Shown here piece by piece: positions 36,938 to 46,480 of a stretch of 64,000 nucleotides of DNA. Below the pieces are notes generated by a model. It had not been told where the DNA came from and did no database searches. It saw nothing but the letters and a program-made list of their open reading frames with translations. The DNA comes from Gordonia sp. SL306. Lineage in GTDB: Bacteria; Actinomycetota; Actinomycetes; Mycobacteriales; Mycobacteriaceae. How positions within the stretch are numbered: the stretch's first letter is position 1; every line of letters starts with the position of its first letter. The stretch spans positions 4,278,001-4,342,000 of the forward strand of contig NZ_CP113063.1 in the NCBI RefSeq assembly GCF_026625785.1, read 5' to 3'. The position numbers and the translations under genes were made by a program.

Positions 36938-38256
36938 GCACCCGCTCCTGCGGGCTTGATGCCGGACAGATCGCCGATCGGCCCGGTGTCCTCCGGCTCT
37001 GTCTCGCGCCAGTCGCGGGGCAGGAGCTGGTCGAGGAGGTCGTCGACGCTGACCGCGCCCAGCAGGTGCCCCTCCTCGTCGACCACCGGGCCGCAGACGA
37101 GGTTGTAAGTCGCGAAGTACCGCGTGACGGCCTCCAGTGAGTCCTCGGGCTGCATGTGTGCGAGATCGCTGTCGAGGATGCCGCCGACGATGTTGGCCGG
37201 CGGTTCCCGCAGCAGTGCTTGCAGATGGGCGCACCCGAGATACTTGCCGGTCGGTGTCGCGGTCGGGGGCCGCACCACGAACACGAGGCTCGCAGCCGCC
37301 GGTGTCACGTCTGGATTGCGCACGCGCGCAAGTGTTTCCGCGACCGTGGTGGATGCGGTGACAATGATCGGCTCGGAGGTCATCAGACCGCCTGCGGTGT
37401 CGGGGGAGTGGGTCAGCAGGCGCCGCACCGGTTCGGACTCTTCCGGATCCATACGTTCGAGCAACGACTCGGCCTCCGCGTCGGGGAGTTCGCCGAGGAG
37501 GTCGGCCGCGTCGTCGGGGTCCATCGCCTCGAGCACATCGACCGCCCGGCCGAGTTCGAGGTGGGCGAGCAGGTCGGTCTGGTCGTCGGGCGGCAGTTCC
37601 TGGAGGACGTCGGCGAGACGCTCGTCGTCGAGTGCGGCGGCGATCTCGTCTCGTCGCTTGGCCGGGAGTTCGCGCAGTGCGTTGGCGACGTCGGCCGCGC
37701 GCATGCCCTCGAACTGCATGAGCGCCTGTGCGACACCCTGACCCGGCAGGTTCAGCTCCGTCTGGGTGAGTCCGTGGACGTGATGCCACTCGACGACATT
37801 CGTCACGCTGCGGCGGCGGAATCCCTTGCGTCCGGGTCGGACGGCCACCCGTGACACCACCCAGTCCCGCGTGCGGGTTCGCTCGATCCCGAGGTCGACC
37901 ACGTTCACGTCCACCCCGGCCAGGTCGGTCAGATCGGGATCATCCACGCGCACGCGGGAATCCAGGATCTGGCCGATCGCGAGCGCCTCGCCGGGTCGCA
38001 GATGCAGCCGGCGCAGACTCACGGTGCCGGTGTTGAGGGTGACGGCCTGGGGTTCGATCGCGGTCACACGCAGCATGGGGACAAAGATCCGGCGGCGGGT
38101 GGTGAGTTCCACGGCCAGGCCGAGGACGCGCGGTTGCTGGCCGGTCATGCGGATCGCGACGACCACGTCACGAACCCGGCCGATCGACTCCCCGTCGGGT
38201 CCGAGCACGGCCAAGCCCACCAACCTGGCCACAAAGACCTTGCTCACGGACGCCAT
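36934..38256 (-). CDS. MgtE N-terminal/CBS domain protein without transport domain (Rv1232c-like)
   Basis: A 440-residue cytoplasmic protein: an N-terminal PRC-barrel-like segment (residues ~8-150), the MgtE intracellular N domain made of helical repeats (MRAADVANALRELPAKRR, LADVLQELPPDDQTDLLAHL, LGELPDAEAESLLERMDPEES), and two CBS domains (~285-415). The MgtE membrane channel is absent, so this is a sensor or regulatory relative rather than a transporter. It is coupled to the DUF1003 gene by a GTGA overlap and is divergent from the next gene. ATG start at 38256. Confidence 0.82.
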   Translation of the reverse strand: MASVSKVFVARLVGLAVLGPDGESIGRVRDVVVAIRMTGQQPRVLGLAVELTTRRRIFVPMLRVTAIEPQAVTLNTGTVSLRRLHLRPGEALAIGQILDSRVRVDDPDLTDLAGVDVNVVDLGIERTRTRDWVVSRVAVRPGRKGFRRRSVTNVVEWHHVHGLTQTELNLPGQGVAQALMQFEGMRAADVANALRELPAKRRDEIAAALDDERLADVLQELPPDDQTDLLAHLELGRAVDVLEAMDPDDAADLLGELPDAEAESLLERMDPEESEPVRRLLTHSPDTAGGLMTSEPIIVTASTTVAETLARVRNPDVTPAAASLVFVVRPPTATPTGKYLGCAHLQALLREPPANIVGGILDSDLAHMQPEDSLEAVTRYFATYNLVCGPVVDEEGHLLGAVSVDDLLDQLLPRDWRETEPEDTGPIGDLSGIKPAGAGA

Positions 38257-38444
38257 GGGAGTAAGGGTAGTGGCTGCACGACCCGGCGCCGCGCACATCC
38301 GGGTGGTGCCGCCACGCCCGACCGCGTGCGCCGGCGCCGTTCACTGTGCATTCTGGAATGGCGAGGCCATGACACCCGCCACCGCCCACTGCGGCGACCG
38401 GACGGTGCCCTCAGCGTGAGACGACACTCGAGAGAGGATCCGAG

Positions 38445-38933
38445 ATGACCAACCCGATGCGCCAGGGTCGCGAGACCCCCGGCCTGCCGACGCCGCCGAA
38501 AGGGTGGCCGATCGGGTCATACGGCACCTACGCCGAGGCGCAGCACGCTGTCGACTACCTGGCCGACCAGGATTTCACGGTCCAGGACGTGACCATCGTC
38601 GGTGTGGACCTGATGCAGGTGGAGCGCGTGATCGGCCGCCTCACGTGGGGAAAGGTGGTCGGCGGTGGCATCGTGTCGGGAGCGTGGCTCGGCCTGTTCT
38701 TCGGACTGCTCGTGACCCTGGTGGTCAGCGGTGCGGGTCTGGCGCCGTTGCTGTTCGGGCTCGTGGGCGGCATCGTCTTCGGGCTCATCTCGGCGACCAT
38801 TCCATACGCCGCGACGCGCGGGCAGCGCGACTTCGCCTCGACGATGCAGTTGGTGGCGGGCCGCTACGACGTGTTGTGCGACCCCCGCAGCGCCGAGAAG
38901 GCCCGCGACATGTTGAGCCGCCTGACCTCCTGA
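38445..38933 (+). CDS. General-stress-like small membrane protein (Rv1234-like)
   Basis: A 162-residue protein: an N-terminal segment GSYGTYAEAQHAVDYLADQDFTVQDVTIVG resembling the general stress protein 17M fold, then two closely spaced membrane helices (residues ~68-90 and 94-115) rich in Gly, and a short C-terminal tail. Function is unknown. It lies just upstream of lpqY as Rv1234 does, but a separate promoter before lpqY suggests it is not required for that operon. ATG with GAGAGGATCCGAG upstream. Confidence 0.75.
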   Translation: MTNPMRQGRETPGLPTPPKGWPIGSYGTYAEAQHAVDYLADQDFTVQDVTIVGVDLMQVERVIGRLTWGKVVGGGIVSGAWLGLFFGLLVTLVVSGAGLAPLLFGLVGGIVFGLISATIPYAATRGQRDFASTMQLVAGRYDVLCDPRSAEKARDMLSRLTS

Positions 38934-39031
38934 CCTCCCGACATCGTCGGCGATTCACGCAGGTGAAATCCCACTGCAGGTCGGCGGAGATCACGATTCC
39001 CGCATGTTCTGGCACGCCCATGCCGAATGTG

Positions 39032-39059
39032 TTGCATGTCACGAACCGCGACATATAAC
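39032..39059 (+). promoter_or_regulatory. lpqY-sugABC promoter with TAACGTTA palindrome
   Basis: TTGCAT (39032-39037) and TATAAC (39054-39059) are 16 bases apart, a good housekeeping promoter, with lpqY starting 69 bases after the -10 box. An 8-bp palindrome TAACGTTA (39056-39063) overlaps the -10 box and could be the core of an operator. Confidence 0.6.
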
Positions 39060-39127
39060 GTTACGCAGCAGACGCTGACCGGTGCAGCCTCGTTGTCTTG
39101 CACCGCGAACGACATCAAGGAGGCTGC

Positions 39128-40627
39128 GTGCGGTTCCGGGCTGGCAGTTCCGAATCGGGTCGACATCCCGTCGGTGGGCATCCCCACCGCGGATCCCGAA
39201 GTGGGGTAAGGCGAAAACTGGTGGTGGCCGCGGCGGCGTTGGTCGCCGCCCTGCCCATCGTGACGGCCTGTGGGTCGGGCTACACACCCAAGGTCCTCAA
39301 CATCTATCCGCCGGCCGACGGCGCGTCCTTCATCGACGAGGTCGGTCAGAAGTGCTCCGCCGACTCCGGCGGTGCGTACAAGATCGTCACCACGCCGCTG
39401 CCGAAGTCGGCCGACGACCAGCGACTGCAGTTGGCGCGTCGCCTCGCAGGCAACGACCCAGGCCTGGATCTCATGGGTATGGACGTGGTGTGGACCGCGG
39501 AGTTCGCCGACGCCGGCTGGATCCAGCCGGTGCCGGAAGCGTTGGCCGCCAAGGTCGCCGCGACCAACCTGGGTGGACCGCGCGAAACGGCCATGTGGAA
39601 GACCGACGAGGACGCCCAGAAGCGTCTGTACGCGATCCCGACCTGGACCAACACCCAATTGCTCTGGTACCGGCCGGATCTGCTGCGCAAGTACCTCAAC
39701 AAGTCAAAGGCGCCGGGTACCTGGGACGAGATGCTCGCCGACACCGAGGCGATCCGCCGCAAGGGCGGACCGAGCTACATCATGGTGCAGGGCAAGCAGT
39801 ATGAGGGTCTGATGGTCTGGTTCAACTCGGTGCTCGCGAGTGCCGGTGGCTCGGTGGTCAGCCCCGACGACCCGAACCTGGTGACGCTCAACGACACTCC
39901 CGCACACCGCGCGGCGACAGTGAAGGCCCTGCAGGTCCTCAAGGCGATCGCGACTGCTCCCGGACACGATCCCTCGCTCACCAATGCCGACGAGTCCTCC
40001 GCGCGCCTGGGGATGGAGAACGGCAGTGCTGCCTTCGAGGTCAACTGGCCGTTCGTGTTCTCGTCGATGCGGTCCAACGCCGCGGCAGGCGACGTCCCGT
40101 TCTTCCCGGAGATGCAGCAGTACGCAGGCCTGCTCGCCGAGGACGCCGAGAACCCGCCCACGGACGCACAGCTCGGCCCGGTGAACAAGACGGTCCGCAC
40201 CAAGTTCGATTTCGCGCGGTACCCGGGTGTCAGCAAGGACCTGCCTGCCCGGTCGACACTCGGTGGCGTGAACATCGCGGTGGCCAGCACGTCACAGCAG
40301 AAGGACCTGGCCTTCAAGGCGGCCGAGTGCCTGACGGACGAGACGGCGCAGAAGGTCTACTCGGTGGACGGTGGTACCCCGCCGACCATCGCGTCGATCT
40401 ACGACGACCCGGACTTCAAGGCTGCGTACCCGATGGGGGATGACATCCGGACCCAGCTCGAGAGCCGCAATGCCGCAATTCGGCCGGCTTCGCCGGTCTA
40501 CCAGGCCATCTCGACGCTGCTGACCGCGAAGTTGAGTCCGGTCGGCGCATGGAATCCCGAGACGCTGGTCGACGAGCTCGCCGACCAGGTCCGCAAGGCG
40601 ATCGACGGGGAGGGCCTGATCCCATGA
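39128..40627 (+). CDS. lpqY: Trehalose ABC transporter substrate-binding lipoprotein
   Basis: A 499-residue lipoprotein. The signal peptide ends in a lipobox VTAC (Cys48). The mature part is a family 1 sugar-binding protein (GMDVVWTAEFADAGW, IPTWTNTQLLWYRPDLL, GSAAFEVNWPFVF, STLGGVNIAVAS). In mycobacteria LpqY captures trehalose released during mycolate transfer. The GTG at 39128-39130 is set by AAGGAGG four bases upstream (39117-39123). Its TGA overlaps sugA (ATGA). The order lpqY-sugA-sugB-sugC is that of Rv1235-Rv1238. Confidence 0.93.
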   Translation: MRFRAGSSESGRHPVGGHPHRGSRSGVRRKLVVAAAALVAALPIVTACGSGYTPKVLNIYPPADGASFIDEVGQKCSADSGGAYKIVTTPLPKSADDQRLQLARRLAGNDPGLDLMGMDVVWTAEFADAGWIQPVPEALAAKVAATNLGGPRETAMWKTDEDAQKRLYAIPTWTNTQLLWYRPDLLRKYLNKSKAPGTWDEMLADTEAIRRKGGPSYIMVQGKQYEGLMVWFNSVLASAGGSVVSPDDPNLVTLNDTPAHRAATVKALQVLKAIATAPGHDPSLTNADESSARLGMENGSAAFEVNWPFVFSSMRSNAAAGDVPFFPEMQQYAGLLAEDAENPPTDAQLGPVNKTVRTKFDFARYPGVSKDLPARSTLGGVNIAVASTSQQKDLAFKAAECLTDETAQKVYSVDGGTPPTIASIYDDPDFKAAYPMGDDIRTQLESRNAAIRPASPVYQAISTLLTAKLSPVGAWNPETLVDELADQVRKAIDGEGLIP

Positions 40628-41769
40628 CAACCGGCGACAACGGCGAGAACCGGTCGCGACCGGGCCGCCACAGCCTTCCGGAGAACGACACCCCGGCACG
40701 GGAACCGTCGGTGCGGCCGCCGTCGACCGGTGACACCGGCGCACAACCGGTGTACTCCGACGCATGGACCCCGCCCGCCGCGGGCGCGACTGCCTCGACG
40801 GGCGGCGCCGCTCCGGCGGCCGGGCCTGCCGGTGCGGTGGCCGTCGCCGAGCGGCCCACTGCCCCCGCGAAGGGCGGCAAGAAGAAGCTCAGTGAGGGCA
40901 AGGCTGCGGAGCGGCGACTCGCGCTCTGGCTCGTCGCACCCGCGGCGATCATGATGGCCCTCGTCACCGGTTATCCGATCGTGTACGCGATCTGGCTGTC
41001 GCTGAACAAGTCGAGCCTCTCTGCTCCGGGCGAGCGCAGCTTCGTCTGGTTCGAGAACTACGCCACCGTGCTCACCGACAACTACTGGTGGACGGCGTTC
41101 TCGGTGACTCTCGGCATCACTGTGGTGTCCGTGGCGATCGAGCTGGTACTCGGCATGGCGATCGCACTTGTCATGCACCGCACCATCTTCGGCAGGGGCA
41201 CCATCCGCACGGTGGTGCTGATCCCCTACGGCATCGTGACCGTGGCGGCCGCATTCTCGTGGTACTACGCGTGGACACCGGAGACCGGCTACCTCGCCAA
41301 CCTGCTGCCCGACGGCAGCGCGCCGCTCACCTCGCAATGGCCGTCGCTGGCGATCATCGTGCTCGCCGAGGTCTGGAAGACGACGCCGTTCATGGCCCTG
41401 TTGCTGCTCGCGGGTCTGGCACTCGTTCCCGACGACCTCCTCAAGGCCGCACAGGTGGACGGTGCCGGTGCGTGGACACGCCTGTGGCGCATCATCATCC
41501 CGCTGATGAAGCCGGCCATCCTGGTCGCGCTCCTGTTCCGCACCCTGGACGCGTTCCGCGTCTTCGACAACATCTACGTGTTGACGAAGGGCTCCAACAA
41601 CACGTATTCGGTCTCGATGCTCGGTTACGACAACCTCTTCAAGGCGTTCAACCTCGGTGTCGGGTCGGCGATCAGCATCCTGATCTTCATCTGTGTCGCG
41701 ATCATCGCGTTCATCTTCATCAAGGGCTTCGGTACCGCGGCGCCCGGTTCCGAGAACGAGGGGAGGTAG
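40624..41769 (+). CDS. sugA: Trehalose ABC transporter permease SugA
   Basis: A 381-residue MalF-type permease with six membrane helices starting at LALWLVAPAAIMMALVTGYP and an EAA loop near KAAQVDGAGAWTRLWRIIIP. The first ~95 residues are a low-complexity Ala/Pro/Gly-rich extension not expected in a minimal SugA. The ATG overlaps the lpqY stop. SugA and SugB form the membrane channel for trehalose import. Confidence 0.92.
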   Translation: MTTGDNGENRSRPGRHSLPENDTPAREPSVRPPSTGDTGAQPVYSDAWTPPAAGATASTGGAAPAAGPAGAVAVAERPTAPAKGGKKKLSEGKAAERRLALWLVAPAAIMMALVTGYPIVYAIWLSLNKSSLSAPGERSFVWFENYATVLTDNYWWTAFSVTLGITVVSVAIELVLGMAIALVMHRTIFGRGTIRTVVLIPYGIVTVAAAFSWYYAWTPETGYLANLLPDGSAPLTSQWPSLAIIVLAEVWKTTPFMALLLLAGLALVPDDLLKAAQVDGAGAWTRLWRIIIPLMKPAILVALLFRTLDAFRVFDNIYVLTKGSNNTYSVSMLGYDNLFKAFNLGVGSAISILIFICVAIIAFIFIKGFGTAAPGSENEGR

Positions 41770-41775
41770 GGCCGC

Positions 41776-42606
41776 GTGAGATCCGGTATCGGAAACAAGG
41801 CCTGGTGGTCGATCGCCAACATCCTGGTGATCCTCTATGCGATCATCCCGCTGCTGTGGATCGTCAGCTTGTCGTTCAAGCCCCCGGGCAGTGTCAAGGA
41901 CGGCAGCTTCATCCCCAAGGAATGGACCTGGGAGAACTACACCGGCATCTTCGAGACCAGCGCCTTCACCAGCGCGCTGCGCAACTCGATCGGCATCGGG
42001 CTGATCACCACCCTGATCGCGGTGATCCTGGGCACCATGGCCGCGTATGCCGTGGCGCGCCTGGATTTCCCGGGTAAGAAACTGCTGATCGGTGCCGCCC
42101 TGCTGATCGCGATGTTCCCGCAGATCTCGCTCGTCACACCGCTGTTCAACATCGAGCGCAACCTGGGCCTGTTCGACACCTGGCCGGGCCTGATCCTGCC
42201 GTACATCACCTTTGCCCTGCCGCTGGCGATCTACACCCTCTCCGCCTTCTTCCGTGAGATCCCCTGGGAGCTGGAGAAGGCGGCCAAGATGGACGGTGCC
42301 ACTCCGTTCCAGGCCTTCCGCAAGGTGATCGCGCCACTGGCGGCCCCCGGCGTGGTGACCGCGGCCATCCTGGTGTTCATCTTCGCCTGGAACGATCTGC
42401 TGCTCGCCCTGTCGCTGACCTCCACCGAGCGAGCCATCACCGCACCGGTGGCGATCGCCAACTTCACCGGTGACAGTCAGTTCGAGGAACCCACCGGTTC
42501 GATCGCGGCGGCCGCCGTCGTCATCACCATTCCGATCATCATCTTCGTGCTCTTCTTCCAACGTCGAATCGTGGCCGGGCTGACCTCCGGCGCGGTGAAG
42601 GGATAA
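41776..42606 (+). CDS. sugB: Trehalose ABC transporter permease SugB
   Basis: A 276-residue MalG-type permease: six membrane helices and the EAA loop [19 protein letters not shown] that docks the ATPase. The GTG start follows sugA by six bases, with GGGGAGG as a ribosome-binding site overlapping the sugA end. Second channel subunit of the trehalose importer; sugC follows after three bases. Confidence 0.92.
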   Translation: MRSGIGNKAWWSIANILVILYAIIPLLWIVSLSFKPPGSVKDGSFIPKEWTWENYTGIFETSAFTSALRNSIGIGLITTLIAVILGTMAAYAVARLDFPGKKLLIGAALLIAMFPQISLVTPLFNIERNLGLFDTWPGLILPYITFALPLAIYTLSAFFREIPWELEKAAKMDGATPFQAFRKVIAPLAAPGVVTAAILVFIFAWNDLLLALSLTSTERAITAPVAIANFTGDSQFEEPTGSIAAAAVVITIPIIIFVLFFQRRIVAGLTSGAVKG

Positions 42607-42609
42607 CCC

Positions 42610-43785
42610 ATGGCCGACATCGTTCTGGACAACGTCACCAAGCAGTACCCGGACGGGTCGACCGCGGTCCACGGGGTCGACGTCGAGATCGCCGACGGGG
42701 AGTTCATCATCCTGGTCGGCCCATCAGGGTGTGGGAAGTCGACCACCCTCAACATGATCGCCGGACTCGAGGACATCTCCTCAGGCGAACTCCGGATCGA
42801 CGGGGAGCGGGTCAACGACCGCGCCCCCAAGGACCGTGACATCGCGATGGTGTTCCAGAGTTATGCGCTCTACCCGCACATGTCGGTACGCGAGAACATC
42901 GCATTCCCGCTCACCCTGGCGAAGCTGTCGAAATCGGAGATCACGGCGAAGGTCGACGAGGCGGCCAAGATCCTCGACCTCGGGCCGTACATGGACCGCA
43001 AGCCCGCGAACCTCTCCGGTGGTCAGCGGCAGCGTGTCGCGATGGGACGCGCGATCGTGCGCTCGCCCAAGGCCTTCCTGATGGACGAGCCGCTGTCGAA
43101 TCTGGACGCCAAACTGCGTGTGCAGATGCGGACCGAGATCGCCCGCCTGCAGAACCGGTTGGGCACCACCACCGTCTACGTCACCCACGATCAGACCGAG
43201 GCGATGACACTCGGTGACCGGGTTGTGGTGCTGCGCAGCGGATACGTGCAGCAGATCGGTACGCCGCAGGAGCTCTACAACAACCCGACCAATCTGTTCG
43301 TGGCCGGGTTCATCGGGTCGCCCGCGATGAACTTCCTGCCGGGACGCCTGGGCAGTGACGGTATCGACACCCCGATCGGCCGGGTCGCCATACCCGACCA
43401 TCAGCAGATCGTCACCAATGCGCAGCGCGCCAAGAGCAACGGTGACGTGCTGGTCGGTGTCCGACCCGAGCATCTCGAAGATGCGGCCCTCGTCGATCCG
43501 GCGGTCCGCTCGAACGGGTCGACGCTGACCGCCAGCGTCGACGTCATCGAATCGATGGGTTCGGACAACTACGTCTACTTCACCGTCGACTCGCCGGCCG
43601 CGTCCAGCGATGCTCTCGACGAGCTCGCCGCGGACTCGGGAGCGGAAATCGGTGGCGGGCAGATGATCGCGCGCGTGTCGCCGGAGTCCCGGATCACCCG
43701 TGGCGGCACCGCCGAACTGTTCTACGAGGCCTCGAAGGTCGCCGTGTTCGATCAGTCGTCGGGGGTCAACCTGCGTCTCGGATGA
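42610..43785 (+). CDS. sugC: Trehalose ABC transporter ATPase SugC
   Basis: A 391-residue ATPase of the MalK/UgpC type: Walker A GPSGCGKS (37-44), Q-loop [10 protein letters not shown], signature LSGGQ (135-139), Walker B FLMDEP with Glu160, and a C-terminal regulatory OB-like domain ([11 protein letters not shown] onwards). It powers SugAB. All catalytic motifs are present. The last 20 bp overlap the end of the convergent deaminase gene. Confidence 0.93.
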   Translation: MADIVLDNVTKQYPDGSTAVHGVDVEIADGEFIILVGPSGCGKSTTLNMIAGLEDISSGELRIDGERVNDRAPKDRDIAMVFQSYALYPHMSVRENIAFPLTLAKLSKSEITAKVDEAAKILDLGPYMDRKPANLSGGQRQRVAMGRAIVRSPKAFLMDEPLSNLDAKLRVQMRTEIARLQNRLGTTTVYVTHDQTEAMTLGDRVVVLRSGYVQQIGTPQELYNNPTNLFVAGFIGSPAMNFLPGRLGSDGIDTPIGRVAIPDHQQIVTNAQRAKSNGDVLVGVRPEHLEDAALVDPAVRSNGSTLTASVDVIESMGSDNYVYFTVDSPAASSDALDELAADSGAEIGGGQMIARVSPESRITRGGTAELFYEASKVAVFDQSSGVNLRLG

Positions 43786-44254
43786 CGCGGGCGTGATGGA
43801 GTTCACGCAGGGTCTCGGTGAACTCGTCGACGGGACCGTCGACCGGCACACCCGGCGCGACCTGCTGGATCGACAACCCCGCGACCGGTGCGGGCGCCGC
43901 GTCCCACTCGACGAGCCACGCGCCGAGTTGCGCGCCCGACCCGGCGTAGACGATGCGACCGAGGCCGACCCACGCGTGCGCCGCCGAGCACATCGGGCAG
44001 TGCTCACCTGACGTGTACACGGTGCACGACGCACGTTGTGCCGGTGACAGATTGGTGGCGGCCCAGCGGGCGATCGCGAACTCCGGGTGCCGGGTCGCAT
44101 CGCCGCCGGACACCCGATTGCGGTCGGCGAACAGTTCGGTCCCGTCCGCGGCGACCAGCGTCGAACCGAACGGCTCGTCACCGGCGTCGAGCGCCGCGCG
44201 CGCCAGATCGACACAGCGGCGCAGATGTTCGACATCCGTGGGGGTGATGGACAT
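43766..44254 (-). CDS. Cytidine/deoxycytidylate-type nucleoside deaminase
   Basis: A 162-residue zinc deaminase with His56-x-Glu58 (HPEFA) and the paired cysteines Cys86/Cys89 (HCPMCSAAH). The order and spacing fit the guanine/adenosine deaminase and TadA-like branch better than cytidine deaminase proper, but the middle PCxxC proline is replaced (HCPMC), so the substrate is uncertain. ATG with GGGAG upstream. It is absent from the same place in the M. tuberculosis sug-corA order, so it belongs to a small accessory island. Confidence 0.8.
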   Translation of the reverse strand: MSITPTDVEHLRRCVDLARAALDAGDEPFGSTLVAADGTELFADRNRVSGGDATRHPEFAIARWAATNLSPAQRASCTVYTSGEHCPMCSAAHAWVGLGRIVYAGSGAQLGAWLVEWDAAPAPVAGLSIQQVAPGVPVDGPVDEFTETLRELHHARVIRDAG

Positions 44255-44306
44255 GTTCGTGTGCTCCCTCGTCGTGCAGTACCGATGCGATACGCAGGAG
44301 GCCTGT

Positions 44307-45164
44307 TCAGCGGCGGCGCCGACGGCCCTGGTCGTGTAGTTCCCGCAGGATATCGTCATCCCAGATGTGTTTGCGCACCAAGCGATAGCGTTCACACGCC
44401 AGCCAGAGGTAGAGTTCGGCGTCACTCGTGAGGTCTGGTCTGATGTCGGCGCGTCTCGCCATCCGCACCACCGGCAGGAACTCCTCGCCGAACCACCGTC
44501 GGGCCACCTCCGGTCGGCTGAGGAACTCGCCGATCTCCTGTCCGAGCCGAAATCCCCAGGCCTCCACGTTCTCCGACAGCTCCGCGTAGTCGAACGGATC
44601 GGAGAATCGGATGGCGTCCGCCTGAGCGCCGGCGAGCGGGACCCGCGAGAGGAAGAGCCGGCGATGATCCTTCATGATCAGGTCGGACGCCGCGTTGATG
44701 CCCTCCGGCGAGATGCGCGTGTGGATCTCGGTGACGTAGGCGTCGATGGTGTGCAGGTGGCGGGCGATCGCGATCGACACCCGGTGGTGGCCGTCGAGCA
44801 CGAAATGCATCGAGCCGATGCGGTAGAGGCGTACCGGTGGTACCGATTCGCCGCGGCGCTGGGCGGCCGCGAGCCGTTGCCACCGCTCCCGGATGCGGGA
44901 TGAGGTCGGCCGGAAGTACCGGTCGAAATCCTTGGTGCGGTCGACACTTCCGACGATGGACTCCACCTCGACCTGCTGCAGCCCGAGGTAGGTGTCTCCG
45001 ATCCGGCCGAGCGCGGCGACGACCTCGTCGAACGGCAGGACGGTGTTGACGTCGGCGGGTTGCCGCGTGAACCACGCCATGAGACGCGACATCTCGGCGT
45101 GCCGACGCATCCGCGTGAAGTCGTTCTCCGCGTCGGCATCCGGGAACCCGGTGTCACGAGCCAT
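44307..45164 (-). CDS. ParB/Srx-like nuclease-fold protein
   Basis: A 285-residue protein with the ParB-N/sulfiredoxin-fold hallmark FVLDGHHRVSIAIARHL preceded by PPVRLYRIGSMH, as in ParB-like nuclease or kinase domains. There is no ParB DNA-binding helix-turn-helix, so it is not a partition protein. It overlaps the metallophosphoesterase gene upstream by 11 bp, suggesting a joint function in nucleotide or phosphoester chemistry. Function not known. Confidence 0.65.
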   Translation of the reverse strand: MARDTGFPDADAENDFTRMRRHAEMSRLMAWFTRQPADVNTVLPFDEVVAALGRIGDTYLGLQQVEVESIVGSVDRTKDFDRYFRPTSSRIRERWQRLAAAQRRGESVPPVRLYRIGSMHFVLDGHHRVSIAIARHLHTIDAYVTEIHTRISPEGINAASDLIMKDHRRLFLSRVPLAGAQADAIRFSDPFDYAELSENVEAWGFRLGQEIGEFLSRPEVARRWFGEEFLPVVRMARRADIRPDLTSDAELYLWLACERYRLVRKHIWDDDILRELHDQGRRRRR

Positions 45165-45828
45165 GACGTCGCCTCACGATCTGGAATTCGCGGCTACCGG
45201 GATCGATGTCGAACTGGCAGTAGCCCACCACGTTCATCGAGATCGTCGCGTCGCCGATCATCTTGTCGGCCGGCCGTGTCCCGAACGGATGGACGTGTCC
45301 GTGGACGAGCAGCGTGGGCTGCAGCGACCGCACCAGTCCGTGGTAACAGTCGAAGCCACGATGCGGCACGTCGTCGCCGTCGCCGATCCCGCGTGCCGGG
45401 CTGTGCGTCAGCAGGATGTCGGGGGTGGCGCGCGTGCAACTCAGGCGCCATGAGCGGATGCGCTGCTGCATGTCCGAGTACTGGTTGGGCCCGTCGTTGT
45501 AGCGCCGGCACCCGCCGAGCCCGCTGATCCGCAGACCGGCCACCGTGACGGTCCGTCGATCGGCGTTGATCGCACCGCGCGGTCCCGGATCCTCGGACGG
45601 CAGGCCGGCCCGGATCCACCCGGCGCGCCCGTGGCGGTAACCGGTGAGGTCCCGGTCGTGATTCCCGGGGACGTAGACACATGGTGCGTCACAGAGCGTG
45701 GAGAGCACCTCGAGATACTCGAACGGCAGGTCACCGGCACCCAGGATGATGTCGGGACGCCCTTCGATGCCGACCCCGAAGGTCAGGGAGTCGACGACCT
45801 CATCGGCCACCGCGAGGACACGTACCAC
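45154..45828 (-). CDS. Calcineurin-like metallophosphoesterase, motif I degenerate
   Basis: A 224-residue metallophosphoesterase: GAGDLPFEYLE (Asp33), PGNHDRD (55-60), LLTHSPARG and LVHGHVHPFG are canonical. Motif I, normally Asp-x-His, reads ADEVV, so Asp9 stays but the His ligand is Val11. This may weaken one metal site or mark a subfamily. The gene overlaps the ParB-like gene by 11 bp (same strand). GTG start at 45828. Confidence 0.78.
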   Translation of the reverse strand: MVRVLAVADEVVDSLTFGVGIEGRPDIILGAGDLPFEYLEVLSTLCDAPCVYVPGNHDRDLTGYRHGRAGWIRAGLPSEDPGPRGAINADRRTVTVAGLRISGLGGCRRYNDGPNQYSDMQQRIRSWRLSCTRATPDILLTHSPARGIGDGDDVPHRGFDCYHGLVRSLQPTLLVHGHVHPFGTRPADKMIGDATISMNVVGYCQFDIDPGSREFQIVRRRHGS

Positions 45829-45867
45829 GCCTTCAGGCTAGGCCATCGCGCCTACTACGGTGGATGC

Positions 45868-46443
45868 GTGAGCGATGCCGTCACCGACCGGATCAATGAG
45901 TACCTCGCCGAGCGACTCGATGCGCAACCGCAACGTGCGTCGGTGACTTTCCTCGGCGTGGAGCCGATCGACGTCCTGCGATCCGTGACCGGCGACGACC
46001 TCGTGTACGTCACCGTGGGGTGCGCACGCCATCCGATGTCGGAACCGACCGACATCCATGCTGACCCGGTACGCGGTCCGCGGGCCGAATTGGTGGTGAG
46101 GATGCACGCAGGTGCGCCGCTGCCGGGACTGCACCGGCGGATGGCGACCCTGGCAGCGGCGCCGGCCGTCGAAGGTCTGATCATCGGGGAGGATGCCCTG
46201 ATCGACCTCTCCGAGCCGGTCTGGGACGGTGCGGCCTGCACCGCAGTCCTGCTGGAGGCCGATGACCTCGGCGAACTGGCCCTGGACGAGCCCATGGATC
46301 CGGTGCGGTTCCTGCGGGCCGTTCCGATCACCGCCAACGAAGCGGCGTGGGTGCGACTCAAGGGCGCGACCGCGCTACGCGATGCCTGGGCAGAGGCCGG
46401 GATCGACGTGCGCTCACCGGATCGAGCGGCCGCCAAACTCTAG
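45868..46443 (+). CDS. Suppressor-of-fused-like domain protein
   Basis: A 191-residue protein resembling the bacterial suppressor-of-fused (SUFU) family: VTFLGVEPIDVL, a beta-rich middle, and the C-terminal signature AVPITANEAAWVRLKGATALRDAWAEAGI. Bacterial members are often found in immunity or toxin loci but also alone. GTG start 45868; divergent from the metallophosphoesterase gene by 39 bp and convergent with corA. No membrane segment or signal. Assignment is by pattern only. Confidence 0.6.
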   Translation: MSDAVTDRINEYLAERLDAQPQRASVTFLGVEPIDVLRSVTGDDLVYVTVGCARHPMSEPTDIHADPVRGPRAELVVRMHAGAPLPGLHRRMATLAAAPAVEGLIIGEDALIDLSEPVWDGAACTAVLLEADDLGELALDEPMDPVRFLRAVPITANEAAWVRLKGATALRDAWAEAGIDVRSPDRAAAKL

Positions 46444-46480
46444 CGGGCAATCCTCTGGCGGGTGATCTTCTGGTCGGTGA

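Noticed and set aside
40498..42672. Long open frame on the minus strand across lpqY-sugA-sugB (over 700 codons)
   Set aside because: It is antisense to three well-conserved transporter genes, has low-complexity Arg/Asp/Gln/His/Gly composition typical of high-GC shadow frames, and matches no family I know.
44307..45164. Chromosome partition protein ParB
   Set aside because: Only the ParB-N/Srx-like nuclease or kinase fold is present; there is no helix-turn-helix DNA-binding domain, no parA and no parS site nearby.
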